Below, piece by piece: positions 1-8,716 of a stretch of DNA of 64,000 nt. Position 1 is the stretch's first letter. Each line of letters opens with the position of its first letter. A program made the position numbers and the translations under genes. The notes under the pieces are model-generated. The model was not told the DNA's origin. It did no database searches and saw only the letters and a list, made by a program, of their open reading frames with translations. Location: NCBI RefSeq assembly GCF_007856155.1, contig NZ_CP042266.1, forward strand, positions 2,790,001 through 2,854,000. Reading direction: 5' to 3'. This DNA comes from Streptomyces qinzhouensis (GTDB taxonomy: Bacteria; Actinomycetota; Actinomycetes; Streptomycetales; Streptomycetaceae).

Positions 1-108
1 ATCGAACTGGCGGTCGCCGAAGGCGAATCCGATACCGCGGAGGCGCTGCTGGTCCGGGCCGCCCCCGGGCCCCGGCCGGAAGGGGTAACGGAGGTGACGG
101 GGGAATGA
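1..108 (+). CDS. C-terminal end of an unidentified gene
   Basis: Frame 1 is open from the first base to a TGA at 106-108 and encodes 35 residues ending in VTGE. The stop overlaps the ATG of the next gene (ATGA), so it is co-transcribed with it and is probably part of the same biosynthetic cluster. The visible tail is alanine- and glutamate-rich and carries no recognisable motif, so no function is assigned. The rest lies outside the window. Confidence 0.6.
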   Translation: MELAVAEGESDTAEALLVRAAPGPRPEGVTEVTGE

Positions 109-626
109 CGGACCGCGCCGTGGACTTCCCGCTCTCCACCGAGATCGCCCTGCTGCGCCAGTCCTGGTGGCTGCACGACGCCCGCTGGTACCAGGCGGTG
201 AAGAGCCGGTTCGGCCAGGAGGCCGCCAATGAGCTGAACGCCGAGGTGATGCGGTTCGTGGCCCGCCGGGTCGCCGTGCTCTACAGCCGCCGCCGGCCCA
301 CCCCGCCCGGCAGCGGGCCGCGCGAGGTGGCCGCCACCCTTCAGCAGCTGGCCGGGCTGATGTTCACCCGGGCCATGGTCCGGCTGGACGCCACCGAGTT
401 CGATGAGGCCGAAGGCGCCTGGGAGACCGTCGTCAGTGAGCACTTCGCGCTGAAGATGCTGGCCGCGAGCCGCTCCCTGGAGGGCTATGACTGCCCCTGT
501 CTCGACCTGCGCGCGGGCTGGTTCGAGGGCATCGGCGTCAAGGCCGATGACGAGGTCGTGGCGTGTATGCGCGAGGGCGCCGAATCCTGCCGCTTCCGTG
601 CCTGTCTCGGCCGGGCCGAGCCGTAG
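105..626 (+). CDS. DUF6125-like small protein with C-terminal cysteine cluster
   Basis: A 173-residue protein starting at an ATG that overlaps the preceding stop. It opens with a WWLHDARWYQAV-type helix and carries several conserved-looking cysteines near the end: CPC at about residues 129-131, then one in VVACMREG and two more in SCRFRACLG. The pattern resembles DUF6125 / aminothiazoline-carboxylate-hydrolase-like proteins often found beside biosynthetic enzymes. The family name is my recollection and the function is unknown. Cysteines at this density could bind a metal. It is the last gene before a hairpin (666-696), so it probably closes the operon arriving from the left. Confidence 0.65.
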   Translation: MTDRAVDFPLSTEIALLRQSWWLHDARWYQAVKSRFGQEAANELNAEVMRFVARRVAVLYSRRRPTPPGSGPREVAATLQQLAGLMFTRAMVRLDATEFDEAEGAWETVVSEHFALKMLAASRSLEGYDCPCLDLRAGWFEGIGVKADDEVVACMREGAESCRFRACLGRAEP

Positions 627-665
627 GGCCATAGGGCCGGTACGGGGTAGGGCCGGTACGCGGGT

Positions 666-696
666 GCGGTACGTGGCACTCCGTGCCCCGTACCGC
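666..696. terminator. Hairpin after the 105-626 gene
   Basis: Two 14-base arms (666-679 and 683-696) pair with one mismatch around a 3-base loop, 40 bases after the stop of the preceding gene and 46 bases before the UbiX start. There is no U-tract, as is common in Streptomyces. It probably separates the left operon from the UbiX operon. The same gap holds a short direct repeat of AGGGCCGGTACG. Confidence 0.55.
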
Positions 697-741
697 CCGT
701 GATTCCACTGACCGAAAACGGTTCACGAAAGGAGCCGCGCG

Positions 742-1443
742 ATGCCGACCGAACGACCCCGGCGCCTGATCGTGGCGCTGACCGGGGCCACCGGTGTGGT
801 CCTCGGCATACGGCTGCTGGAGGAGTTGCGGCAGCACGACGGAGTCGAGACCCATCTGGTCATGAGCCGCTGGGCGCGGGCGACGCTGAAGACGGAGAGC
901 GAGCTGACCGCCCGTGAGGTGGCCGCGCTCGCCGATGTCGTCCACTCCCCCGAGGACCAGGGTGCCGCGATCTCCTCCGGCTCCTTCCCGGTCGACGGGA
1001 TGGTCGTGATGCCGTGCAGCATGAAGACCCTGGCGTCCATCAGGACCGGATACGCCGACGGTCTGATCACCCGGGCGGCCGATGTCACCCTCAAGGAACG
1101 GCGCAGGCTCGTCCTGGTCCCCCGGGAGACCCCGCTCAGCGAGATCCACCTCGACCATCTGCTGACCCTGTCCCGGATGGGTGTGGTGGTGCTGCCGCCG
1201 GTACTGACCTTCTACAACCACCCGACGTCGGTGGACGACATGGTCGACCATCTGGTCACCCGCGTCCTGGACCAGTTCGGGATCGCCTCGCACCGGGCCC
1301 GCCGCTGGCAGGGGATGCCCGGCACCGGCACCGGCACCGGCACCGGCACCCACCGCACCAACGGCTCCGGCACCCGGCAGGCCGGTCCGGCGGCCGGACC
1401 GTTCGCCCGGCCGCCTGCCCTGACCCCGGGAGGGACGTCATGA
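742..1443 (+). CDS. ubiX: Flavin prenyltransferase (UbiX/PAD1 family)
   Basis: UbiX enzymes attach a dimethylallyl group to FMN to make prenylated FMN, the cofactor of UbiD decarboxylases. The N-terminus carries the flavin-binding TGATGV motif (residues 14-19), and PCSMKTLASI and the ERRRLVLVPRETPLS stretch are family hallmarks. The body ends near residue 190 and is followed by a low-complexity Gly-Thr tail made by GGCACC repeats. A good ribosome site (AAAGGAG) precedes the ATG. The stop overlaps the start of ubiD (ATGA), which fits making the cofactor next to its user. In a triacsin-type cluster this pair would decarboxylate a pathway intermediate. Confidence 0.93.
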   Translation: MPTERPRRLIVALTGATGVVLGIRLLEELRQHDGVETHLVMSRWARATLKTESELTAREVAALADVVHSPEDQGAAISSGSFPVDGMVVMPCSMKTLASIRTGYADGLITRAADVTLKERRRLVLVPRETPLSEIHLDHLLTLSRMGVVVLPPVLTFYNHPTSVDDMVDHLVTRVLDQFGIASHRARRWQGMPGTGTGTGTGTHRTNGSGTRQAGPAAGPFARPPALTPGGTS

Positions 1444-2912
1444 AGCACCTTGTCGATCTGCGGGCGTATCTCGACGCCCTCGACGCCCTCGGCGATCTGC
1501 GGACCGTCGGCCGGACGGTCAGCGCGGACCTCGAAGCCGCGGCGATCACCCGCCGCTCCTACGAGCTGCGGTCGCCCGCACCGCTGTTCACCTCGGTCGC
1601 CGAGGACCGGATCGGGATGAGACTGTTCGGCGCCCCGGCCGGGGTCGGCTCCCGCCCCGATCTGCCGCTGGCCCGGATCGCCCTGTCGGTGGGGCTGCCC
1701 GCGGACACGGGCGCGGCGGAGCTGGTGGACCATCTCGTACGGACCCGGGACGCGGCCCCCGTACCGCCGCGGACCGTGCCGCGGGAGCAGGCGCCGTGCA
1801 AGGAGAACGTCCTGCTGGGCGCGGACGCGACGCTGGACCGGTTCGCGATCCCCCGGATCCACGAGGAGGACGGCGGCGACTACCTCAACACCTGGGGGGT
1901 CATCGTCGCGAAGACTCCGGACGGCTCCTGGACCAACTGGTCCATCACCCGCATCATGCGCCTCGACGGCAGGCGGATGACCGGTCTGGTCGTCCCGCCG
2001 CAGCATCTGGGGCTGGTGTGGGAGGCCTGGGCGGAGCGCGGCGAGCCGATGCCGTACGCGCTGGTGCAGGGCGGCGCCCCGGCGATCCCCTTCGTCGGCG
2101 GGATCCCGCTGCCCGAAAGGGTCGACGAGGCCGGGTACATCGGCGCGCTGCTCGGCGAACCGCTGGAGCTGGTGCGCTGCGAGACGGTCGATCTTGAGGT
2201 GCCCGCCCATGCCGAGGTGGTGATCGAGGGGCATCTGTCGGTGGGCCGGGACAGTCTGGAGGGGCCGTTCGGGGAGTACGCCGGATACGCCTCCACGCAC
2301 ACCTCTCAGCAGCCCGTCTTCTCGGTGGAGGCGATCACCCACCGGAACGAGCCGATCTGGCCGCTGGTCGCCGAGGGCCGGCCGCCGGACGAGTACCACA
2401 CCGTCACCGGCACCGGGCGGGCGGCGAAGGTGCTGCACGCGCTGCGGGCCGCGGGGCTGCCGGTGACCACGGTCTGGGTGCCGTTCTCGGCCGCGATGCA
2501 CTGGGCGGTGGTGACCGTCCCCGACGACTGGCGGGCCGCGCTGCCGGGCGCCGACAGTACGGAGTTCGTCCGGCGGATCGGCGAGGTGATGCACAACAGC
2601 GGCGGCCCCAGCGCCATGCTGCCCGTCACCTATGTCCTGGACGACGACATCGACCCGTCCGACGACCGCGATCTGCTGTGGGCGCTGTCGACCCGGCTCC
2701 ATCCGCGCGACCGGCGGCAGTTCTGGGACGGCCGGGTGCTGCCGTTCATGGCCTGCTTCTCCCCGGCGGAGCGGACCGCGATGCGCGGGCCGAACGTGCT
2801 GGTGGACGGGCTGCTGCCGGCCTGGGGCGAAGGGCGGCTCAAGCACGCCTCGTTCGCCCAGGCCTATCCCGAGGAGGTACGGCGGCGGGTCGTCGAGCAC
2901 TGGGACGACTGA
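1440..2912 (+). CDS. ubiD: UbiD-family decarboxylase (prenylated-FMN dependent)
   Basis: A 490-residue member of the UbiD/ferulic acid decarboxylase family, which reversibly decarboxylates unsaturated carboxylic acids with prenylated FMN. The catalytic Arg-Glu-Glu set is visible: R171 in SITRIM, and E274 and E279 in LEGPFGEYAG. These match the spacing known from fungal Fdc1. The start overlaps the ubiX stop. The natural substrate cannot be read from sequence. In this cluster a polyunsaturated acyl intermediate is likely, since removing its carboxylate would set the chain terminus or double-bond pattern. Length is normal for the family. Confidence 0.93.
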   Translation: MKHLVDLRAYLDALDALGDLRTVGRTVSADLEAAAITRRSYELRSPAPLFTSVAEDRIGMRLFGAPAGVGSRPDLPLARIALSVGLPADTGAAELVDHLVRTRDAAPVPPRTVPREQAPCKENVLLGADATLDRFAIPRIHEEDGGDYLNTWGVIVAKTPDGSWTNWSITRIMRLDGRRMTGLVVPPQHLGLVWEAWAERGEPMPYALVQGGAPAIPFVGGIPLPERVDEAGYIGALLGEPLELVRCETVDLEVPAHAEVVIEGHLSVGRDSLEGPFGEYAGYASTHTSQQPVFSVEAITHRNEPIWPLVAEGRPPDEYHTVTGTGRAAKVLHALRAAGLPVTTVWVPFSAAMHWAVVTVPDDWRAALPGADSTEFVRRIGEVMHNSGGPSAMLPVTYVLDDDIDPSDDRDLLWALSTRLHPRDRRQFWDGRVLPFMACFSPAERTAMRGPNVLVDGLLPAWGEGRLKHASFAQAYPEEVRRRVVEHWDD

Positions 2913-2962
2913 CGGACCGCCCGCCTTCCTGTCCGCCCCGAGCCTTCGACCGAGGGAGCGTC

Positions 2963-3427
2963 ATGCCACTCGACACCGGATGCGTCGGTACGACGTACCC
3001 GCCCGCCACGCCCTACCCCGTGGAGCCGGAGACCCTCCGCCGGTTCGCCCGGGCGGTGGGCGATCCGGCGCCCGTCTACACCGACCCGGAGGCCGCCCGG
3101 GCGCTGGGGCATCCGGCGGTGCTCGCCCCGCCGACCTTCCCGTTCGCCGTGGTCGCCCGGGCCATGGAGGAGGTCTTCCGGTACGAGGACATCGGCTTCG
3201 ACCCCACCTATCTGATCCACGGCAACCAGCGCTTCGAGTACACCCGGCCGGTCCGGGCGGGCGACCGGCTGGTGACCGTACTGGAGATCACCGGGGCGCA
3301 GCGGCTGCGCGGCCGGGACGTGCTGACGCTCCGCGCGGATCTGGCGGACGGTGACGGCGGCCATGTCGTCACCACCCATATGACGTTCGTGGCGCTGAGC
3401 GCCGTGGAAGGCGGTGATTCCGTATGA
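2963..3427 (+). CDS. MaoC-like dehydratase, N-terminal (FAS1/HadA) type
   Basis: A 154-residue hotdog-fold protein like the non-catalytic or substrate-binding half of two-part (R)-hydroxyacyl dehydratases. FARAVGDPAPVYTDPEAA and LAPPTFPFAV are typical of the HadA/FAS1-dehydratase branch, where the catalytic Asp/His pair is usually missing. I chose the ATG at 2963 because CGAGGGAG precedes it. It overlaps the next gene by 4 bases (ATGA), which suggests a HadAB-like heterodimer. Role inferred: dehydration during assembly of the unsaturated chain. Confidence 0.8.
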   Translation: MPLDTGCVGTTYPPATPYPVEPETLRRFARAVGDPAPVYTDPEAARALGHPAVLAPPTFPFAVVARAMEEVFRYEDIGFDPTYLIHGNQRFEYTRPVRAGDRLVTVLEITGAQRLRGRDVLTLRADLADGDGGHVVTTHMTFVALSAVEGGDSV

Positions 3428-3915
3428 CGGCGGAAACGGCGGAGACGGTACGGCAGGATGTGCCGGGACCCGAGGTGCCCGCCGACGGTACGGAGCTGCC
3501 GCCGCTGACGGTCACGCTCACCCGGTCCGATCTGGTCCGCTACGCGGGCGCTTCGGAGGACTTCAACCCGGTCCACTGGAACCCGCGGGTGGCGCGGGAG
3601 GCCGGACTGCCCGATGTGATCGCCCACGGGATGCTGACGATGGCGATCGCCGCCCGCGCGGTCACCGACTGGACGGGCGATCCGGGCGCGATCGTCGAGT
3701 ACCGCACCCGGTTCAGCAGGCCGGTGCCGGTCCCCGACGGTCCCGGGGGCGCCCTGGTCGAGGTCGGCGGGCGGGTGGCGCGGTGGCTCGGCGACGGCTT
3801 GGTCCGGATCGATCTGACGGTCACCTGCGGCGGTACGAAGGTGCTGAGCGAGGCCCGCGCGGTCGTCCGGCTACGGTCCGCTCCCGCTCCCGCGCCCGCG
3901 CCCGCTCCCGCCTAG
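3424..3915 (+). CDS. MaoC-like dehydratase, catalytic (hydratase 2/HadB) type
   Basis: A 163-residue hotdog protein carrying the hydratase 2 signature YAGASEDFNPVHWN (about residues 39-52), which supplies the catalytic Asp and His, and the IAHGMLTM segment that follows. It pairs with the upstream MaoC protein through an ATGA overlap, so the two probably form one dehydratase. The last 12 or so residues are an Ala-Pro repeat made by CGCCCG/CTCCCG hexamers, one of many such repeats in this cluster. Likely role: dehydration of 3-hydroxyacyl thioesters on the polyene. Confidence 0.85.
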   Translation: MTAETAETVRQDVPGPEVPADGTELPPLTVTLTRSDLVRYAGASEDFNPVHWNPRVAREAGLPDVIAHGMLTMAIAARAVTDWTGDPGAIVEYRTRFSRPVPVPDGPGGALVEVGGRVARWLGDGLVRIDLTVTCGGTKVLSEARAVVRLRSAPAPAPAPAPA

Positions 3916-3961
3916 GACTTCCTTTCCGCGTACGGCGATTCCGAACGGAGCTACAGGACGG

Positions 3962-4948
3962 ATGAGCACTTCCCCGGCTTCCCCCGTGTACCCGGCGGCC
4001 CCGGCGGCCCCGGCGACCTTGCTGTCACCGGTCTTCCTGTCCGCGCCCCGCTATGTGCTGGGCGAGACCGAGGAGCCCTATACGGCCGTGCCGGACCTCG
4101 CGGTACGGGTGGCCCGGTACGGCATCCCCATGGCGCCCCGCATCTGGGGCTGGGGCAGTTTCTTCCGTACCGCCCGGGACACCGCCGATCTCGCCGTCGC
4201 CAGCGGGAGCGCGACCCTGGCGGCGGCCGGGGCGGCGCCGGAGTCGGTCGACGGGCTGATCGTGTGCAGCAGTTCGTTCCCCGAGGGCGTCGACGACCAC
4301 GCCGGGCTGGTCGGGGCGGTCCTGCGCGGTCTCGGCCTCACCCGGGCCGGTTTCACCTGCGGGGTGACCCTGAACCGCTGCAACAACCTGCTCGCCGGGT
4401 TGCGGGTGGCCGAGGCGCTGGTGCGGTCGGGGAGCCATCGGCTGGTGCTGGTGGTGACCACGGACCGGGTGCTCGACGAGTCGTTACGGCTGGAGAAGTT
4501 CGCGCTGTTCAGCGATGGGGCGGCGAGCTGTCTGGTGGGCGCGGCGGAGCGGGGTCCGGAGCGGGAGCGGTTCCTGGTGCTCGCCACCGCGTCGGCGCAG
4601 GACCCGGAGGTGCTGGGGCGGCTGGACCGGATGGACTCCCGGCTCTCGGTGGTCGTGAACGAACGGTTGGAACAGGCGACGGGGGTATCGCCGGAGAAGG
4701 TCACCGCACTGCTGCCGGCCAATCTGGTACGGCCGCTGATCACCATGAAGGAGCGGCAGGCCGGGTTCGCCCCCGACCGGATGCGCACCGGGAACATCGA
4801 ACGTCTCGGGCACTGCTTCGCCGCCGATCCGCTGATCAACCTGGCCGATCTGCTCGCCGCGGACGAGGCGGCGGACGACGGGCTGTATCTGCTGGCGTCC
4901 AGCGTGCCGGGGGCCCGGCACGGCGTCCTGCTCCGCAAGTGCCCGTGA
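3962..4948 (+). CDS. KASIII-like ketosynthase or acyltransferase with altered active site
   Basis: A 328-residue thiolase-fold protein. Aligning GFTCGVTLNRCNNLLAGLR with FabH places C140 at the nucleophile. The usual His is replaced (LLPANLVRP in place of xPHQANxR), and the usual Asn position reads GHCFAADP, giving H284 instead. Such changes occur in KASIII homologues acting as acyltransferases (CerJ type), so transfer of an acyl or starter unit is as likely as condensation. Codon 175 is a TTA (4484-4486), implying bldA-dependent translation. It lies between the dehydratases and the amidohydrolase. The exact substrate is unknown. Confidence 0.8.
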   Translation: MSTSPASPVYPAAPAAPATLLSPVFLSAPRYVLGETEEPYTAVPDLAVRVARYGIPMAPRIWGWGSFFRTARDTADLAVASGSATLAAAGAAPESVDGLIVCSSSFPEGVDDHAGLVGAVLRGLGLTRAGFTCGVTLNRCNNLLAGLRVAEALVRSGSHRLVLVVTTDRVLDESLRLEKFALFSDGAASCLVGAAERGPERERFLVLATASAQDPEVLGRLDRMDSRLSVVVNERLEQATGVSPEKVTALLPANLVRPLITMKERQAGFAPDRMRTGNIERLGHCFAADPLINLADLLAADEAADDGLYLLASSVPGARHGVLLRKCP

Positions 4949-4968
4949 CGGGAAAGGTGTGCCGGACC

Positions 4969-6117
4969 ATGCGACAGAACGGACAGCACAGACCATACGG
5001 AGCCCGGGGAGCGAGCGGGCCTGCCGGCGACGGAGACCGTGACGCCGGGGCCCCGGCCGGGCTGCTGCGGCTCACCGGTGACCCCTTCGAGCTGGGGCGC
5101 CAGCACGGCGCCGCCCGGGCCGCCGGGCTGCGGGCGTTCCTCGACGACGGGCTGGCCCGGATCAACCATCTCCTCGACACCCCGGTGACGATGGCCGGTC
5201 TGGCGCCGGTGATCACGGACTTCCGCCGGGAGCTGGAGCGGGCGGTGCCGGAGCTGGCCGAGGAGATCCGGGGTCTCGCGGCGGGCGCGGGCATCAGCCA
5301 CGATGAGGCGCTGCTGCTCCAGTTGCGGCGGGAGATCACCGGCTACCGCGATGTCCGCAGACCGCACGGCGACTGCACCACCTACGCCCGGGTCGATCCG
5401 AGCGGGCCGCACACGGTGCTGGCGCAGACCGTCGATCTCAGCGGCGATCTCGACGACCAGAGCTGTGTGCTGTCGATCGACCGCTCCGGTGGCCCGCGGC
5501 AGGTGCTGGTCCTCAGCTTCGGCGGGCTCCTCGGCTATCTGGGGATGAACAGCGACGGTCTGGCCGTCGGTATCAATCTGGTGCTCGGCGGACGGTGGGG
5601 GCCGGGGCTGCCGCCCTATCTGGCGGTGCGTCATGTGCTGGACAGCGCGGGCTCGGTGGACGAGGCGCTGGGGGTGCTGGAGGGGCTGAATCTGGCGAGT
5701 TCGCGTTCGCTGACGCTCTGCGATCCGCGGGGCGCGGCGTGTACGGAGTTCCTCGACGGGCGGATGCACACGGTCCGGGCGTTGCGGACCGTGCACACGA
5801 ACCACTTTCTGCACCGGGAGTTCATCCCGTACGACAAGTTGAACGTCTTCGCCCGCAACTCGTCCCTGCGCCGGCTGGAGGCCTGCACCCTGCGGCTGAG
5901 CGCCCTGCCGGAGGCGGCGCTGCCCGGGGACCATCTGGACCTGCTGTCCACGCCGCCGGTCTTCGTGCCCGGCAACGGCAATATCCGGCGGGAGCGGACG
6001 GTCGCCATGGTGGCGATGCGGCCCGCCTTCGGCGATCTGCATCTGCTGGGCTCCCGGCCGTCGGACACCCCGAGGGTGTTCACCGCGCGGGCGCTGACCG
6101 GGACGGCCGGATCGTGA
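4969..6117 (+). CDS. C45 (penicillin acyltransferase-like) autoproteolytic amidohydrolase
   Basis: A 382-residue Ntn-hydrolase of the acyl-CoA:6-aminopenicillanate acyltransferase family. The sequence GDCTTYARV places C136 as the self-cleavage site and nucleophile, so the precursor should split into two subunits before C136. GMNSDGLAVGINLV and HTNHFL further on fit the family. A GTG at 4945 in the same frame overlaps the previous stop and is an alternative start. By position it would correspond to tri14 of the triacsin cluster, which I recall as the hydrolase removing the protecting acyl group put on the hydrazine. That role is inference. The end overlaps the PPTase start (GTGA). Confidence 0.82.
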   Translation: MRQNGQHRPYGARGASGPAGDGDRDAGAPAGLLRLTGDPFELGRQHGAARAAGLRAFLDDGLARINHLLDTPVTMAGLAPVITDFRRELERAVPELAEEIRGLAAGAGISHDEALLLQLRREITGYRDVRRPHGDCTTYARVDPSGPHTVLAQTVDLSGDLDDQSCVLSIDRSGGPRQVLVLSFGGLLGYLGMNSDGLAVGINLVLGGRWGPGLPPYLAVRHVLDSAGSVDEALGVLEGLNLASSRSLTLCDPRGAACTEFLDGRMHTVRALRTVHTNHFLHREFIPYDKLNVFARNSSLRRLEACTLRLSALPEAALPGDHLDLLSTPPVFVPGNGNIRRERTVAMVAMRPAFGDLHLLGSRPSDTPRVFTARALTGTAGS

Positions 6118-6887
6118 GCGCCGGGGCCCGGGCGCGGCGGGCGGTGGCGGAGTGCCGGCTGATCGACCTGCACGCGCCGGGCGCGGCCGGGGACGATCCG
6201 GCGGCGCGGTCGGCGCGGTCGGTTCTGTCGGAGCGGGAGCGGCGGCGCGCGGACGGTTTCCGGGATCCGGCCGCCGCGGTGACGTACATCAGGGCGAGGG
6301 CGGCGGTCCGCCGCACCCTGGCCGGGGTGCTCGGCGGTACGGCGGCCGGGGTGGAGCTTGCGGCGGAGCCGGGCGGGCGGCCGGTGCTGCCGGAGCATCC
6401 GGGCTGGTATGTGAGCTGGTCGAGGTCGGCGGGGGTGCTGCTGGTCGCGGTCCGGTACGGCGGTCCGGTGGGCGTTGATGTGGAGCTGGTACGGCCGCTG
6501 GGCTCGGGCGCCCGGGTGCTGGGCACGGTCTATCCGGGCGCGGCGGCGCTCGGTGAACTGGACGATCCGGAGGCGTTCTTCTCCGCCTGGACGCTGCTGG
6601 AGGCGGCGGTCAAGGCGTCGGGGCGGGGGCTGGCGCGCGGCGGCCGGGAGGTCCGGCTGGTCCGCCCGCCCGGTTCGGCGCGGTGCGCCCTCGGCGGGAT
6701 CCGGGGCACCGGCGGGGCGGTGTGGCGGGGCCGTACGGACCGGTTGGCGGTGACGGCCGCGGGCCGCGGGCCGCGCGCCACGGGCCCGAACGCGCGGGTG
6801 ATGACGGCGGTCGTGACCCGCGGCCCGAGCGCACCACCGGTGCCGCTGCCGCTGCCGCTGCCGCTGGCGCTGGGGGTGGACCGGTGA
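6114..6887 (+). CDS. 4'-phosphopantetheinyl transferase (Sfp type)
   Basis: This enzyme moves phosphopantetheine from CoA to carrier proteins. The two Sfp motifs are present: GVDVELV near residue 120 (Mg-binding Asp and Glu) and FSAWTLLEAAVKASGRGL near residues 155-172 (the W-x-x-KEA motif, here with K166). The GTG start overlaps the stop of the amidohydrolase. The C-terminus is a Leu-Pro repeat coded by CTGCCG hexamers. It most likely activates the two carrier proteins of this cluster (13594 and 25913). Confidence 0.9.
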   Translation: MSAGARARRAVAECRLIDLHAPGAAGDDPAARSARSVLSERERRRADGFRDPAAAVTYIRARAAVRRTLAGVLGGTAAGVELAAEPGGRPVLPEHPGWYVSWSRSAGVLLVAVRYGGPVGVDVELVRPLGSGARVLGTVYPGAAALGELDDPEAFFSAWTLLEAAVKASGRGLARGGREVRLVRPPGSARCALGGIRGTGGAVWRGRTDRLAVTAAGRGPRATGPNARVMTAVVTRGPSAPPVPLPLPLPLALGVDR

Positions 6888-8716
6888 CGCCCGCGCCCGG
6901 GACCGGCCCGGGGCCCGGGGCCGTACCGGAGTCCATGACTGCCGGCCCGGGGGCCGGACATCCGGACCACACAACCGGGCCTCACGACAACGACCCGCAG
7001 GCCGGAACCGCGCAGGTCCCCGGCGGCCCGGTGGGCCGGACCGGCCCGGAGACCGGACACCCGGACCGCGCCACCGCGCCCCGCGGCGACGGCCCGGGCT
7101 CCGGGCCCGTACCGCGGGCTTTCGTCCGGCCGGGTGGAGAAGCGGTTTCACCCGGCACCGCGTCCGGCGCGGTGGGGCGGGGGGCCGGGGTCGATTCGGG
7201 GCTGCTCTCGCCCGTCCGGGCCGGGACCCCGGTGGAGGCGGTGACCTCGGACGAGGCCTGGCTGGCGGCGATGGTGGAGTTCGAGGGAGCGCTCGCCGAC
7301 GCGCAGACGGAGCTGGGCGCCGTACCCCGGGGGGTGGGGGACGCGATACGGGCGGCCGGGGCGGGCGGTGGGCTCGATCCGGTGGCGCTGGCGCGGCGGG
7401 GGCGGGAGGCCGCCAATCCGGTGGTGTTCTTCGTCGCCCGGCTCACCGAACTCGTCGCCGCCGCCGACCCGGAGGCCGCCCGGCATGTTCACGCGGGCTC
7501 CACCAGCCAGGACGTCCTGGACTCGGCGGCCGTGCTGGTCGCCCGCCGGGCGCTGGAACTGCTCCACGGCGATCTGGGCCGGATCCGTACCGCGCTGGCC
7601 GCACTCGCCCTGGCCCACCGGGATACCCCGGCCGCCGCCCGTACCCTCACCCAGCACGCCGTGCCGACCACCGTCGGACTGCGGGCGGCCTCCTGGCTGA
7701 CCCTGGCCGCCGACGCCCAGGACCGGGTCGGGGCCCTGCTGGCGCGGGGGCTGCCGGTGTCGATGGGTGGCGCCGCGGGCACCCTGGCCGCCTACCACGA
7801 CCAGCTGCGCGCCGCCGGAGCGGCCGGGCCGCATCCCGAGCTGCGGCTCGTGGAGCTGGTCGCCACCCGGCTGGGGCTGGTCGCGCCCGAGGTGCCGTGG
7901 CATGCCGTCCGTACCCCGGTCGCCGAACTCGGCGCCGTGCTTTCGCTGGCCGCGGGCGCGCTCGGCAAGTTCGCCGCCGATGTGCTGGTGCTGACGCGTA
8001 CGGAGATCGGCGAGGTCGTGGAGCCCGCCGTCGCGGGGCGCGGCCAGTCGTCGGCGATGCCGCAGAAACGGAATCCGGTGCTGAGCACCCTGGTGGCGTC
8101 GGCCGCCCGGCAGGTGCCGGTGTACGCGCTGGTGCTCCAGCAGTCGCTGGTCGCCGAGGACGAACGGTCCGCGGGGGCCTGGCACGCGGAGTGGGAGCCG
8201 CTGCGGCAGTGTCTGCGGCTCACCGGCGGCGCGGCGCACACCGCGGCCGAACTCGCCGAGGGGCTGGCCGTCTCGGTCGAGCGGGTGCGCGCCAACACCG
8301 CGCTCACCGGGGGCGGTCTGGTGGCCGAGCGGCTGTCCGTGGCGCTCGCCGCCGAACTCGGCCGGACCCGGGCCAAGGCGGTCGTGACCCGGGCGGTACG
8401 CGGTACGGAGGACGGCACCCCGCTGGTGGACGCCCTCCGGTCGGCCCTGGCGGCGGCGGGCCGCGCGGACGAGGTGGCCCTCGCGCCCGGTGAACTGCTC
8501 GACCCGGCCGGTTATCTCGGTGCCGCCGGGCCCCTGGTGGACCGGGCGGTACGCCGGGCCGCGGCGACCCCGCCGGATCCGGGCCCGGCCGGGCCCGTAC
8601 CGAAAGAACAGCACGAACCGCACGAGCAGCAGGAACAGCACGAACAGCACGAACAGCACCCGGCACACGTATCAGAGGACGACGAGGATTCGGAGACCGC
8701 AGATGATGATCAGTGA
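6884..8716 (+). CDS. tri16: Nitrosuccinate lyase, CreD type (fumarase/aspartase superfamily)
   Basis: The core (about residues 105-560) is a fumarase/aspartase-superfamily lyase of the carboxymuconate cycloisomerase branch. It shows AGSTSQDVLDSA, TLTQHAVPTTVG and the signature SSAMPQKRNP at about residues 389-398. CreD of the cremeomycin pathway belongs here and eliminates nitrous acid from nitrosuccinate. The presence of a CreE-type partner (13882) supports that role over muconate metabolism. It is 610 residues, with an unusual N-terminal extension of about 100 Pro/Gly-rich residues and a C-terminal Glu-Gln-His repeat (8605-8660). The GTG start overlaps the PPTase stop, but a later start is possible. 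The tri number is from memory. Confidence 0.83.
   Translation: MTPAPGTGPGPGAVPESMTAGPGAGHPDHTTGPHDNDPQAGTAQVPGGPVGRTGPETGHPDRATAPRGDGPGSGPVPRAFVRPGGEAVSPGTASGAVGRGAGVDSGLLSPVRAGTPVEAVTSDEAWLAAMVEFEGALADAQTELGAVPRGVGDAIRAAGAGGGLDPVALARRGREAANPVVFFVARLTELVAAADPEAARHVHAGSTSQDVLDSAAVLVARRALELLHGDLGRIRTALAALALAHRDTPAAARTLTQHAVPTTVGLRAASWLTLAADAQDRVGALLARGLPVSMGGAAGTLAAYHDQLRAAGAAGPHPELRLVELVATRLGLVAPEVPWHAVRTPVAELGAVLSLAAGALGKFAADVLVLTRTEIGEVVEPAVAGRGQSSAMPQKRNPVLSTLVASAARQVPVYALVLQQSLVAEDERSAGAWHAEWEPLRQCLRLTGGAAHTAAELAEGLAVSVERVRANTALTGGGLVAERLSVALAAELGRTRAKAVVTRAVRGTEDGTPLVDALRSALAAAGRADEVALAPGELLDPAGYLGAAGPLVDRAVRRAAATPPDPGPAGPVPKEQHEPHEQQEQHEQHEQHPAHVSEDDEDSETADDDQ

Noticed and set aside
1321..1360. 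GGCACC repeats as a possible CRISPR-like or regulatory array
   Set aside because: Contiguous hexamers inside coding frames without spacers; they code Gly-Thr tails.
6884..8716. Carboxymuconate cycloisomerase (PcaB) of beta-ketoadipate metabolism
   Set aside because: The family fits, but no other beta-ketoadipate genes are present, and a CreE-type partner makes a nitrosuccinate lyase role more likely.
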